Shown: positions 55,361 through 63,920 of the stretch, in pieces | How positions within the stretch are numbered: the first letter of the stretch is position 1 | How the letters are laid out: every line of letters starts with the position of its first letter | Source: Deltaproteobacteria bacterium | Lineage (GTDB): Bacteria > Desulfobacterota > Binatia > UTPRO1 | Assembly (NCBI GenBank): GCA_016200545.1 | Contig: JACQEO010000041.1 | Location: 21,013 to 85,012, forward strand | Reading direction: 5' to 3' | Length of the DNA stretch: 64,000 nucleotides | Notes under the pieces: generated by a model | What the model was told of the DNA's origin: nothing | Database searches by the model: none | The model's input: the letters and a program-made list of their open reading frames with translations, nothing else | Made by a program: the position numbers and the translations under genes

Positions 55361-55495
55361 ACCTTCCCCAGGGTTGCCCAAGCATGCCCCATTTCTCAAA
55401 TCTTCGCGACGATTCGGGCGGCCGTCGTCTGTTCGATGACCGCTGTTCTTTGGTAGGATCGCGAATGGTCTACGTACGAACGCGAGGGGGGCGCG

Positions 55496-56188
55496 GTGGA
55501 CGATGCGCTGAATGAAAGGCCGGCTCAGACCCAGGAAGCAGAAATCGTTACACTGCCATCAAAGAAAGCGCGTTCGAATCGTACGGACGCTGTTCGCTCG
55601 ACCGGACCTCGATCGATAGAGGGCAAAGCACGCAGCCGCTGGAACGCCGTTCGACACGGCATCCTCGCGCGCGCGACACCGATTGCGGAAGGCGGCGCAC
55701 GCGAGAACGTCCTCGAATTCCAGTACCTTTTGGCGCAGCTTCGGCGTGACCTGCAGCCTGGGACCGCGCTTGAAGAGATGCTGATCGAGCGCATTGCGTC
55801 CTGCTACTGGCGCCTCGGCCGGGTGGTGCGCGCCGAGACGGCCGCGATTCAGGCGCGAGTCGAGGACCTGTTGGTAGACGATGAAGTGGATACCCGCCGG
55901 CGTGTTTTCGAGCTCGATGATGAAGGGACGGAACCTGCAGATCGAGTGCAGGATCTACCAGGCGTCGACTCAATCCTTGCGATGATCCGCTTCGCGCGCG
56001 ACCAGATCGAAGGCGTCGGATATCTCATCGATGAAGAACTCGAACGATTCAGTCACATCGTCGGGTACGTCATTCCAGGTATGGAGAAGCCACAGCCCCG
56101 GTTGTCAAACGTAGCGGAGCAAGAGCGGAAGGCAGCGGCCCTTCAGGCGCTCGGGGATCTCGAGGAGGACCTTATTGAGAGCTGCATA
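55496..56188 (+). pseudogene. 5' part of a gene split by IS630 (TGPRSIEGKARSR family)
   Basis: GTG 55496 opens a protein of the family with RSTGPRSIEGKARSRWNAVR and HGILARATPIAEG, widespread in mobile and accessory DNA with unknown function. It runs through about 230 helical residues and then enters the IS at 56189; the open frame ends at 56236 inside the IS. The 3' part is at 57264-57506. Rejoining at the TA duplication leaves the two halves in different frames, so a second, one-base change is present. Family assignment is from the motif. Confidence 0.7.
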
Positions 56189-56201
56189 AAGAATGCAACG
56201 C

Positions 56202-56732
56202 TCAGGGCAAAAAAAGAGGCAAGTCCGACTGGGTGATGCAGCTGCGGAGAAGGGCCGGGTCCGCACGAACCTCCTCGAGCGACCAGAGCAGATCGACCAC
56301 CAACTCGGTGAGCGCGTCGGGCCGCCCGTTGGCGAGCGCGCGCTTCGTGTGGGCCCAGACGCCTTCGTCCGGATTGAGCTCGGGCGCGTACGCCGGGAAG
56401 TACTCGAGGTGCAGCCGTGCGTGGCGCGTGCAGAGCCGACGCAGCGGCGCCGCGGTATGGATGCCGGCGTTGTCGAGCAGCACGACGACGTGGCCGCGGA
56501 GGTGGCGCAGCAGCTGGCGCAGGAAGGCGTACACTTCTTGGTGGCGGATGTTGTGCGAGTGGAAGTCGTAGTAGAGCCCGAGCCGGCGCCGTTGCGGGCT
56601 CACCGAGACCGCCGAGATCACCGAGATCTTGTCGCGGCGCGTGCGATGGCGCAGCACGGGGGTGCAGCCGCGCGGCGCCCACGTCTTGAGCACGGACGGG
56701 ACGAGCAGGAAGCCCGATTCGTCGGCGAACAC
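56202..56732 (-). CDS. IS630 transposase, catalytic part (OrfB)
   Basis: 176 residues with the DDE triad: Asp in VFADESGFLLV, Asp in VVVLLDNAGIHTAAP, Glu in YFPAYAPELNPDEGVW. The frame is open upstream as KTARLNASLVFADESG and meets OrfA at the A8 run near 56758-56765, so translation as a fusion by frameshifting or slippage is likely. The last codons lie next to the left inverted repeat. Confidence 0.92.
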   Translation of the reverse strand: MFADESGFLLVPSVLKTWAPRGCTPVLRHRTRRDKISVISAVSVSPQRRRLGLYYDFHSHNIRHQEVYAFLRQLLRHLRGHVVVLLDNAGIHTAAPLRRLCTRHARLHLEYFPAYAPELNPDEGVWAHTKRALANGRPDALTELVVDLLWSLEEVRADPALLRSCITQSDLPLFLP

Positions 56733-56743
56733 GAGAGACGCGT

Positions 56744-57259
56744 TCAGGCGCGCGGTCTTTTTTTTACCTGCGGCCAGCGCACACGCTTCCAGCGGGCGAT
56801 GGCCGCCTCATCGCGCTCCGCCGCGCGGCGTTCGGGCTTCTGGTGGCTCCAGCCGAGCTGATGGAGGAGCCGCCCGACGTGATCGCGATGGTACGCGACG
56901 CCGAACGTGGTCGCGATCAGCGCGGCGATGCGCGCCGTCGTCCAGAGCTCGGTCGGGTACCCGTGCGCCATAGCGCCGCGGAGCAGCAGCCGCACCAGCC
57001 GCTCGCGCTGAGGTGGCGTCAGCTTCGGCGGTCGCCCGGGCGACGCACGCACCCGCAACGCGCGCATGCCGCCGCGCTGCCAGGTGTCGCGCCAGCGCAA
57101 CACCGAGCTCGGGGCGCACGCGACCCGTCGCGCCACCTCATGCAGCGACCACCCCTTCCGCAACCACGCGAGCGCACGCCGTCGCCGCGCTTCCAACACC
57201 GCCGCCGACCCTTTGGGACGCATCCTCCCAACCTCCCCACCCAGCCGGCATTGTTGCAT
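56744..57259 (-). CDS. IS630 transposase, DNA-binding part (OrfA)
   Basis: 171 residues: an HTH in LRKGWSLHEVARRVACAPSS and VLRWRDTWQRGG, a GRPPKLTPPQRERLVRLL linker and a second HTH (FGVAYHRDHVGRLLHQLGWS). It ends VKKRPRA just after eight A's in a row. ATG 57259 lies in the terminal repeat; ATG 57223 behind GGGAGG is an alternative. A -1 or +1 event in the A8 run would join it to OrfB. Confidence 0.9.
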   Translation of the reverse strand: MQQCRLGGEVGRMRPKGSAAVLEARRRRALAWLRKGWSLHEVARRVACAPSSVLRWRDTWQRGGMRALRVRASPGRPPKLTPPQRERLVRLLLRGAMAHGYPTELWTTARIAALIATTFGVAYHRDHVGRLLHQLGWSHQKPERRAAERDEAAIARWKRVRWPQVKKRPRA

Positions 57260-57263
57260 TCTT

Positions 57264-57506
57264 TACGCAGAGGTCAATAACTCGTTTCGTTCACGGCTGG
57301 CGGAACGGGATGCTCATGCGGACGCGCGTGCACGACGCATGGTAGCCGTGCCCGAAGAGGCGACAGCGAACCGCCTTCTTCGTTATGAGGGCTCGATCGA
57401 GGCACACTTATTCAAGGCCATACATGAGCTTGAGCGCGTGCAGCGTCTGCGAGCAGGAGAGCCCGTGCCGCCGCGGCTCCGTGTGGAAGTAGAAGCTGCG
57501 GAATAA
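57264..57506 (+). pseudogene. 3' part of the gene split by IS630
   Basis: After the right TA, the frame reads YAEVNNSFRSRLAERDAHAD ... EATANRLLRYEGSIEAHLFKAIHELERVQRLR and stops at 57506 (listed here in parts). The LRYE-x7-HELERVQRLR ending is the conserved C-terminus of the TGPRTPEGKARSR family. So the IS interrupts a single gene. The frame differs from the 5' part, as described there. Confidence 0.68.
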
Positions 57507-57847
57507 CGAGAACATCCGTGGGTTCGTTTCGCCCAAAAGCGCGGATGCCGCTTATCAATGTGTGCTCGGCCGCGATCTCGCGGCCAACGGCTCCCGGTGC
57601 CTGGGCAGACCGTCCAGAACGAGGTTGACCTCAGAAGCGTCGCCGGCGACCCTTCGCTGATACGGCCGCTGCGTCCTCGACCTCATGCCGGTCGAGGCTC
57701 TCGCGATAGCATTCGATGCCTGGCGGGTCACCTCCGAGCACCCGGCGCATGAAGGTTTGCACGCGAGCTCGTGTCGGACATGCCCGCTGCTGCCCTTGCG
57801 ATTACCGACGCCGCGGCCTAACACGCGACCTGAGCAAAGAATCGACG
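57507..57847. other. Gap with degenerate sequence only
   Basis: No gene is supported here. A minus-strand stretch reading FMRRVLGGDPPGIECYRESL up to a stop near 57623 looks protein-like over about 55 codons but lacks a start. It may be a relic or a dispersed repeat. The promoter of the HNH gene should lie near 57780-57840. Confidence 0.45.
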
Positions 57848-58817
57848 ATGGATATCCGCGAGGTGTACATCGCCCACACGCATCGCGAGTGGTTCGACTT
57901 CTTGTCGCGGAACGCCAGCGGGGGCCGCATCGACGAGGTGAATTTCTGGTTCCCGAAGCGACAGGAGCCGCCCAAGCGATTCCAGACAGGCGAGCCAGTC
58001 TTCTTCCGACTCGGTGCACCCGAGCGCAGGCTCGTAGGCTACGGCTTCTTCGCGTCATTTCAGCTCCTTCCGCTGGACCTCGTCTGGGATTCGTTCGGCT
58101 ATCGCAGCGGTGCCCCTGACGAGTCGACCCTCTACCGCCTCCTCGGCCGTGTGACCGACGCGCAAAGGAGGATTCCCGTAGCGTGCACGCTGCTGCTCGA
58201 CGCGCACTTCTGGCCTGCCGCGCGCTGGATCGACTGGGGCACGTCGCAGAACTACGCGGACAGTGGCATCCAAGGGGGACGCACCGAGAGGGATCCCGCA
58301 AGCGTCGATCGATTGCTCACGGAGCTGCAGCGTGACGCGGCCCAAACGCCCGCGGAGCTTCTCGACGAGTTCGAGCCTCTCACCATCGACGAACGCGACA
58401 GCCATGTCGTCGCGCAACCGGTTCGCGAGGGGCAGGGCGCATTTCGCTTACGGCTGTTGGACGCCTACGGCGCGTGCGCGATTACGGGAGAGCACACTGA
58501 GCCCGTATTGGATGCGGGCCCACATCCAACGCTACTTAGGCCCCAGGAGCAATCACCCACGCGACGGCATCATCATGACGAAGGAATTCCACGCGCTGTT
58601 CGACAAGGGGTTGGTAATGATCGAACCACCACGCGCCGACAGCTCTGCCTATCGCGTTCGCGTCTCACGGATGATTCACGAACGCTGGAAGAACGGACGC
58701 CGGTACAACGACTTCGACAACCAACCCCTGGTGTCGCTTCCCAGAGACCCGCGACTACATCCGAGCCGAGAGGCTCTTGAGTGGCATCGCTCAAATGTTT
58801 TTGAACGCGTGGCTTGA
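57848..58817 (+). pseudogene. HNH endonuclease with a one-base frameshift
   Basis: ATG 57848 opens a protein resembling large HNH endonucleases of defence loci. The N-terminal domain reads MDIREVYIAHTHREWFDFLS, IDEVNFWFPKRQEPPK and GEPVFFRLGAPERRLVGYGF. The HNH domain begins with FRLRLLDAYGACAITGEHTE. Near 58517 one extra G in GCGGGCCC shifts the frame: the rest (AHIQRYLGPRSNHPRDGIIM, TKEFHALFDKGLVMIE) is in the next frame and stops at 58817. Corrected, it is about 320 residues with the H, N and H positions present. It is either inactivated or an assembly indel. Confidence 0.75.
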
Positions 58818-58880
58818 GTCGTAGACGCGCGCGCTGCTCGCGACGCTATCGTTCTCAATCTCTGCGCCTCGTCCGGCGTG

Positions 58881-59280
58881 CCGGAGAATTTGCGGGAGAA
58901 TTTGCGGCGTCTGCGACGTTCATGGGTGGGTCAGGGTACCCCCTCGGCCGCTGCGTCGATTCTCGGGCCGTTTTCCCCCGCTTTTGTGTGCGGTGGCCTG
59001 ATGCTCTCGATGGATCCGCGCGGGAGCAGTTCAGGAGGGGGTGCCGGCACCCCTTCGCAGGACGGCATTGACCTATGTCACGCGCGCGATCGGCGGTCGC
59101 AGTTCGGTCGCGCTTCGTGTTGAGGACTGGCGTTGACGGCAAGTTCCGGAGAATTTGCGGCATCTGCGACATCCAGGGGTGAGGGTACTCCCTCGGCGGC
59201 TGCGTCGATTTTCGGGCCTCCTCACCCACTTCTACTGCGGCTTTCCGACGCTCTCGATTGATCCGCGCTGTCTGTTCGAT
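58881..59280. repeat. Two imperfect direct copies of a ~130-bp noncoding sequence
   Basis: Copy 1 (about 58881-59033) and copy 2 (about 59146-59280) share CCGGAGAATTTGCGG, GCTGCGTCGATT, CTCGGGCC-like blocks and CTCTCGAT(G/T)GATCCGCGC. Copy 1 also has an internal 12-base doubling, GAGAATTTGCGG. No ORF spans them convincingly. The region 58818-59537 otherwise contains nothing recognisable. Confidence 0.6.
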
Positions 59281-59537
59281 CTTGGAGCGATCTTCGGGCG
59301 AGCGGTGCCGTTCTCGGGTGGGCTGTCGGAAGCGCGACCTGCGCGTGCAACGACTCCGGATGAGCGTCGCCGACGCCCCTTTCGCGAACCTCCGGTTCTT
59401 GCGTTCTTGTCGTTCTGGTGCGACGGCAGACTGCCGAGATGAGCTGACCAGCGCCGTCGGCGCGATGGTTCACGATCGGGCGAGCGGTCGCTTCATCGCG
59501 TCAATGCTGCCGTTCCGCGATCGCATAGGAGTAGTCG

Positions 59538-59819
59538 ATGGGGGCCATACGGCGAGGGGTTCTCGTAGTCGGCAGTGGCGTGCTTGCGATGCTGGTCGCG
59601 AGATCGGCACGGGCGGAAACGCTGTGGGGCCTTGCGAACATGAACACGCTCGTGCGGTTCGACAGCGCGAGCCCCGGGATCATCGACCACGCCGCGATCG
59701 TAACCGGACTCGAGCCGGGCGAGATCATCCAAGGGATCGACTTCCGCCCGGCCACAGGTCAGCTGATGGGGCTCGGCCCGCACGGTGGCGGCGGCAAGCC
59801 ATTCCTCGCCGTCCGATGA
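59538..59819 (+). pseudogene. Truncated DUF4394-type exported protein
   Basis: 93 residues: a signal peptide (VLVVGSGVLAMLVARSARA) and then the start of a DUF4394 domain (LWGLANMNTLVRFDSASPGI, QGIDFRPATGQLMGLGPHG). The family is usually 250-350 residues, so about two thirds are missing. The sequence ends abruptly after GGGGKPFLAVR. The following gene starts 95 bases later, so a deletion is likely. Confidence 0.7.
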
Positions 59820-59913
59820 ACGATCGCGCCTGTCATGGAGCAGTCCTCGGATCCGCGATGCGCGACGGGACGACTCGCCTGGGCTCCCGGGCGCGGCGAG
59901 TGATGGGATCGCG

Positions 59914-60600
59914 ATGAGCAAGCTCTACGAAGCGCTCGAGCGGGCCCAGCTGGACCGGGCGGCCTCCGGCCTGGAGAGGGACCAACGCGGAGCCGATCGA
60001 CCGCGCATCTCCTCGGGTGCTGCTGGTTGGTGGAAGGGCCTGATCGTCGGAGGTGTCATCGGCTTCCTGGCGGCAGCCCTCAGTGTCCGATATCTGCTCG
60101 ACGGTCAGGGCAGCGCTGTCCCCGCACGTCCCAGTGGGGAGCAGACCGAGCTGCTTGCAGTGCAGTCGCAGCCCGCCGCCGTAGCGGACGCGCCGCGGGA
60201 GCCCACAACTGAGGCTCTGGCGGAGGCAGGTGGCGATCTCTCCTCGGAGGCCCCACCGATCGCCGCCCGCCTTGAGCAGCCGGCCGACGATGTTGCCAAC
60301 GCCGCGCCTGGTCCGCCGGAATCACCGCACGCGCAACCTTCCGATTCGGTCGCGTCGGCTTCTCCACGCACGACATTTTGGGTCCAGGTCGGGGCGTTCA
60401 AGAATCGGGACAACGCCGTCCACGTGGAAGCGCGACTTACGCGCCTCCGCTACCCAAGCACAATCGACCGTAGCCGCTCGGCCACCGCGCCGTGGGTGGT
60501 GCAAGTCGGGGACTACTCGGATCGGCACGCGGCTGAGGCCGCGCGTGGTGCGCTCGCGCGAGCAGGGTTTCCAGGTTTCGTGACCCATGGCGAGAATTAA
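59914..60600 (+). CDS. Inner-membrane SPOR-domain protein
   Basis: 228 residues: a cytoplasmic helix MSKLYEALERAQLDRAAS, one transmembrane segment (WWKGLIVGGVIGFLAAALSV), an Ala/Pro/Glu-rich periplasmic linker, and a C-terminal SPOR domain (FWVQVGAFKNRDNAVHVEAR ... WVVQVGDYSDRHAAEAARGA). SPOR domains bind denuded septal peptidoglycan. The N-terminal MSKLYEALERA also opens polysaccharide-export kinases, so a glycan-related role is possible. Confidence 0.82.
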   Translation: MSKLYEALERAQLDRAASGLERDQRGADRPRISSGAAGWWKGLIVGGVIGFLAAALSVRYLLDGQGSAVPARPSGEQTELLAVQSQPAAVADAPREPTTEALAEAGGDLSSEAPPIAARLEQPADDVANAAPGPPESPHAQPSDSVASASPRTTFWVQVGAFKNRDNAVHVEARLTRLRYPSTIDRSRSATAPWVVQVGDYSDRHAAEAARGALARAGFPGFVTHGEN

Positions 60601-60652
60601 TTTTAATTAGGAGAGGCGGGCGGCGACGGCACGAACGGGAGCGGAGGAGAGG

Positions 60653-61075
60653 ATGATGGCGAAGAGTGAGAAGAGTTCCGATGAGAAGCGCGAGGCAGGC
60701 AGCGAGAGCTCTTCCAACCCTGGACAAGAGACCGCCGCGAAGCCGATCGCGCGCCGCAAGGGGAAGAAGCGCCGCACGAGGCGTACCCCGAGAGGCAAGG
60801 CGTCCCAGAAATCAGCAACTCCGAGGAAAAGACGCGCCAGCGCGAAGGTGCGTCGCCCACGCGCCGCTTCCAGCCGCACTCGGCGCCACCGAGGCCGAGC
60901 CGGTCGCGCACAATCCTATCCTCGTGTTCCTGCCGTCAAAGCGCCGCGACGCGATCACTCCGAAGACGCGAGCGCCTTCGACGCCCTCTTCCGTCTGGCA
61001 GCCGCTGTGGGCTACCGACTCGAGCTGCGCATCGTGTCTGCAAAGCGGCGCGTCGGCCGCAAATCGAGCTTTTGA
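60653..61075 (+). CDS. Lys/Arg-rich (histone H1-like) small protein
   Basis: 140 residues. The first ~110 are basic and low complexity (RRKGKKRRTRRTPRGKASQK, SATPRKRRASAKVRRPR) like histone H1-type nucleoid proteins. The end, FDALFRLAAAVGYRLELRIV, is an ordered helix-strand unit. RBS GGAGGAGAGG precedes ATG 60653. Its 3' end overlaps the pectate-lyase-like gene by 140 bases on the other strand, so one end may be misjudged. Confidence 0.55.
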   Translation: MMAKSEKSSDEKREAGSESSSNPGQETAAKPIARRKGKKRRTRRTPRGKASQKSATPRKRRASAKVRRPRAASSRTRRHRGRAGRAQSYPRVPAVKAPRRDHSEDASAFDALFRLAAAVGYRLELRIVSAKRRVGRKSSF

Positions 61076-62645
61076 GCAATCGCTCAGCGCTCGCGTCCAC
61101 GCTGCCGCGCCGTGGAGGCTCCGACGCCTTGCCCTTGAAATACACGTTCCCGTGGATCGCTGCCGGCGTCTGCCGCGTGGTGACGGTACGCTCCATGGTC
61201 GGCGCGCGCAGCGCCGCTGCGCAGACCGGGGGCTCGGGGTGCAGCGCCGCGAGGAGCGCCGCGGCGTGCGTCACGAGCGCTCGGGGATCATCGGGCGCAT
61301 AGCGATCGTAGCCCTGCGGGTGCGCGCCCGGACAGTGACCCGCATCGCCCGGGATGCGGTCCGTGGGAAGCGGCCGATGATGGACCAACACGACCGGTAC
61401 CGACAGTCCGCCCACCTCGCGTCCGTGCCCCTCGCCCTCGGCGTCGATACCGAGCCGGGCGAAGAGCGCCGGGATACCGTAATCCCCCGTCCAGTCGTAC
61501 CCCGGCCGCGCTGCCCCCGGGGTGTCGACCGGACGGTCGTCGGGCCCGACGTAGAGGGGCGCGTTCGTGCCGAGTGCGTAGAAGCGCGCCCAGCACCCGC
61601 GGCGGATCGCGCTGTGTGCGAGCCAGTGGATGGCGTCGACAATCGCCGCGCAGTAGCGGGCGTCCCCGGTCGCGGCGGCGAGCGTCACGAGCGCGTCGAT
61701 CGCGTAGCGGGACTCCCACGACGCGAGGGCTGCAGGCTCGAAACGCCGCGCCGGGGCCGGCCGATCGGCGCCGTCGTACTGCTGCGCCCATCCTGCCTGT
61801 GGGAGCGCACCGCGCACTTGGACGAGCCACTCGCCCGCACGGCGCGCCGCTGCGAGGAGGTCGGCACGGCCCAGTGTGCGGCTGCCGGCAAGCAACGTCG
61901 TGAGGGCTTGCGTGGTCGCGCCGTCGTTCAGCGTCGCGAGATCCTCGGACGTGGGCCAGAGCACGCGCTGCCAGTGCGGGTGCCACTTCAGCGGAAAGGC
62001 GCCGCTGGGGAGCTGTGCGCGCAGGAGTAACGCGAGCGCCCGCTCGGCGGCGGCGCGGTAGCGCGTCTCGCCAGTTGTTTCCCAGAGCGCGAGCAGGAGA
62101 CGCGTCGCGCCCGGCGTCACGTCGTCGTCGAGCGTCGTGCGCCCCACGGTCGTGGCGAACCATGGCGCGAGCGCACCGCCCTCCACCGGCACCTCGGAAA
62201 ACCAGCCGCCGGACGGCAGTTGAATGGCGACGAGCAGATCTCCGGCGCGTGCCGCGGCCGCCAGATAGGCGGCGCGTCCAGTCAGGCGATAGCCGTCGAG
62301 AAGGACGAGTCCCGCAGCCGGCGTCCCGGGGCTGCGGAGGACGACGAGATCCCAGCGTGCGAGCCCGAACGGCGCCGCGAGACGTTCGGCGAGCTTGAGA
62401 GGCGCGGTGGAGGGCTGCGGGCGCGTGCCGGCCGCGCTCGCGGCCGCCCACCCACCACCGGCGCGTTCGAGCGTGACCAGGCGATCGAGTGCCGCCTCGA
62501 GCTCGCGGGTCGCGCGCTCGCGACCGTCGCTCGTCCCCACCGTCGCCGGTGCCGGCTCGTGGGCCGAGCACATCGTGCTCGACGACACGCCCGCCGCGAC
62601 CGCCGCGACCACGAGCAGCACGCGCGCGTGCGCTCGCCGTGTCAC
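60936..62645 (-). CDS. Exported pectate-lyase-like (alpha/alpha-toroid) protein
   Basis: 569 residues from GTG 62645; ATG 62780 would add 45 unlikely residues. A signal segment (VLLVVAAVAAGVSSSTMCSA) is followed by a helical-repeat catalytic region: AIQLPSGGWFSEVPVEGGAL, TTLDDDVTPGATRLLLALWE, LPSGAFPLKWHPHWQRVLWP, TLNDGATTQALTTLLAGS, WAQQYDGADRPAPARRFEP and WARFYALGTNAPLY. These fit the Pec_lyase (PL10-like) family as I recall it. The C-terminal ~100 residues look less ordered and overlap the convergent gene. It is probably a periplasmic or secreted polysaccharide lyase. Confidence 0.65.
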   Translation of the reverse strand: MTRRAHARVLLVVAAVAAGVSSSTMCSAHEPAPATVGTSDGRERATRELEAALDRLVTLERAGGGWAAASAAGTRPQPSTAPLKLAERLAAPFGLARWDLVVLRSPGTPAAGLVLLDGYRLTGRAAYLAAAARAGDLLVAIQLPSGGWFSEVPVEGGALAPWFATTVGRTTLDDDVTPGATRLLLALWETTGETRYRAAAERALALLLRAQLPSGAFPLKWHPHWQRVLWPTSEDLATLNDGATTQALTTLLAGSRTLGRADLLAAARRAGEWLVQVRGALPQAGWAQQYDGADRPAPARRFEPAALASWESRYAIDALVTLAAATGDARYCAAIVDAIHWLAHSAIRRGCWARFYALGTNAPLYVGPDDRPVDTPGAARPGYDWTGDYGIPALFARLGIDAEGEGHGREVGGLSVPVVLVHHRPLPTDRIPGDAGHCPGAHPQGYDRYAPDDPRALVTHAAALLAALHPEPPVCAAALRAPTMERTVTTRQTPAAIHGNVYFKGKASEPPRRGSVDASAERLLKSSICGRRAALQTRCAARVGSPQRLPDGRGRRRRSRLRSDRVAAL

Positions 62646-62928
62646 CGCACGCGGAACCGGAGGAAGTTGCCGCCGTCGGGTCGGAGGCCCGTTCTTCCCG
62701 TGACCTCGGGGCCGACCTGCCCGGCCCTCGCGTTCGGGTTGCGGCCTATGGTGCCAGGAGGAGCGAAGCGAATAACTCATTCCGATGCTATGTCGCCGCC
62801 CGCGTGCTGCGTGTCGCGATTTTCAGTTCTCGTGCGAGTCGTGGGTGTGGTAGGCTCTGTTCTCGACGACGCCGTTCGTCCCACCATGCGGGAGGCTGAG
62901 CGCCCCCCGACTGAGAAAGGAACTGGAG

Positions 62929-63777
62929 ATGAAGGCAATGCTGGCCATCACCGTTGGTTGCGCGCTGTTCGCGACCTCGGCGCACGCGGAGCGTGTCACC
63001 GAGGTCAACGGCCGCCATGTTCAGCTGTATCCGTCGAAGGACCACGCGGCGGGCCTCGGCGTGTCGCGTGGCGCGAACATCAGCTATCACAACGGCCCGG
63101 TGCTCAGACAGGCGAAGGTGGTGCCCATCTTCTGGGGACCCGCGGCAACATGGGGGACGAGCACGACCCCGAGTCCACTGGCACAGCACATCGTGGATTT
63201 CTTCACCCAGTTCGGTACGAATCCGGAGTACAACGTCATCACTCAGTACTATGACAGTAGCGGCAGCATCCAGCTCGCGGCGCTCACGACCACGTACGTG
63301 GTCGACAACACCACGCCGCCGACGAGCGTGACCGATGCCACCGTCCAGAGCGAGGTCGCCAAGGTCACCGCGCAGATCGGCACCGACCCCAAGATCGTCT
63401 ACGAGGTCTTTCTCCCGGCTAGCTCGTACGCGTCGTACGGAAGCTGGAACTCCTGCGGTGGCCCGAACCTCCAGTTCTGCGCCTACCACAGCAACTTCAC
63501 CTCCTCGGGCGTCAACCTGAAGTACGCTTCGATGCCGTCCCCGAGCTGCGGCGGCTGCCAGTGGTCCGGCTGGACCGACGGGCAGAACTTCGACCACTTC
63601 TCCTCGCACGAAACGCGCGAGGCGGTCACCGATCCGGACGGCACGGCTTGGTACGACCGCCAGGGCTACGAGGCGGACGACAAATGCGCCTGGTCGCCAT
63701 CGCCGTTCTTGGTGAGCGGGTTCGGCTATCAGTACGAGTGGTCGAATCTGAATAGCGGCTGTGTGAAGAGCCGCTGA
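62929..63777 (+). CDS. Secreted protein with an HETREAVTDP motif
   Basis: 282 residues with a clear signal peptide (AMLAITVGCALFATSAHA). The mature protein has ISYHNGPVLRQAKVVPIFWG and FFTQFGTNPEYNVITQYY. Near residue 227 is HFSSHETREAVTDPDGTAWY, and it ends DDKCAWSPSPFLVSGFGYQY. The H-E-x-x-E and TDP arrangement recalls exported proteins of unknown function related to plant EXORDIUM proteins and suggests a metal site. RBS AAAGGA. No neighbour suggests a role. Confidence 0.7.
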   Translation: MKAMLAITVGCALFATSAHAERVTEVNGRHVQLYPSKDHAAGLGVSRGANISYHNGPVLRQAKVVPIFWGPAATWGTSTTPSPLAQHIVDFFTQFGTNPEYNVITQYYDSSGSIQLAALTTTYVVDNTTPPTSVTDATVQSEVAKVTAQIGTDPKIVYEVFLPASSYASYGSWNSCGGPNLQFCAYHSNFTSSGVNLKYASMPSPSCGGCQWSGWTDGQNFDHFSSHETREAVTDPDGTAWYDRQGYEADDKCAWSPSPFLVSGFGYQYEWSNLNSGCVKSR

Positions 63778-63920
63778 TCGTCACGAGCGGGTGCGTGAGG
63801 CGCCGCTGATCGTCACCCGCAGGCGCGGCGACGAGGGATGCTGCGGTTACCTGCTTAAGGGCACCCCTTTCAAGGTGTCCGTCCGCGAGATAGCGCTGCC
63901 TCGGGGTTGGGAGGTGGCGG

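Larger units (their letters stand above)
56189..57263 (-). mobile_element. IS630-family insertion sequence, 1075 bp
   Basis: The ends are perfect 11-base inverted repeats: AAGAATGCAAC at 56189-56199 and GTTGCATTCTT at 57253-57263. Each is flanked by TA (56187-56188 and 57264-57265), the dinucleotide duplicated by IS630/mariner elements. Inside are two overlapping-frame transposase ORFs with a DDE catalytic domain. The element looks complete and is inserted in the TGPRSIEGKARSR-family gene. Confidence 0.93.
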
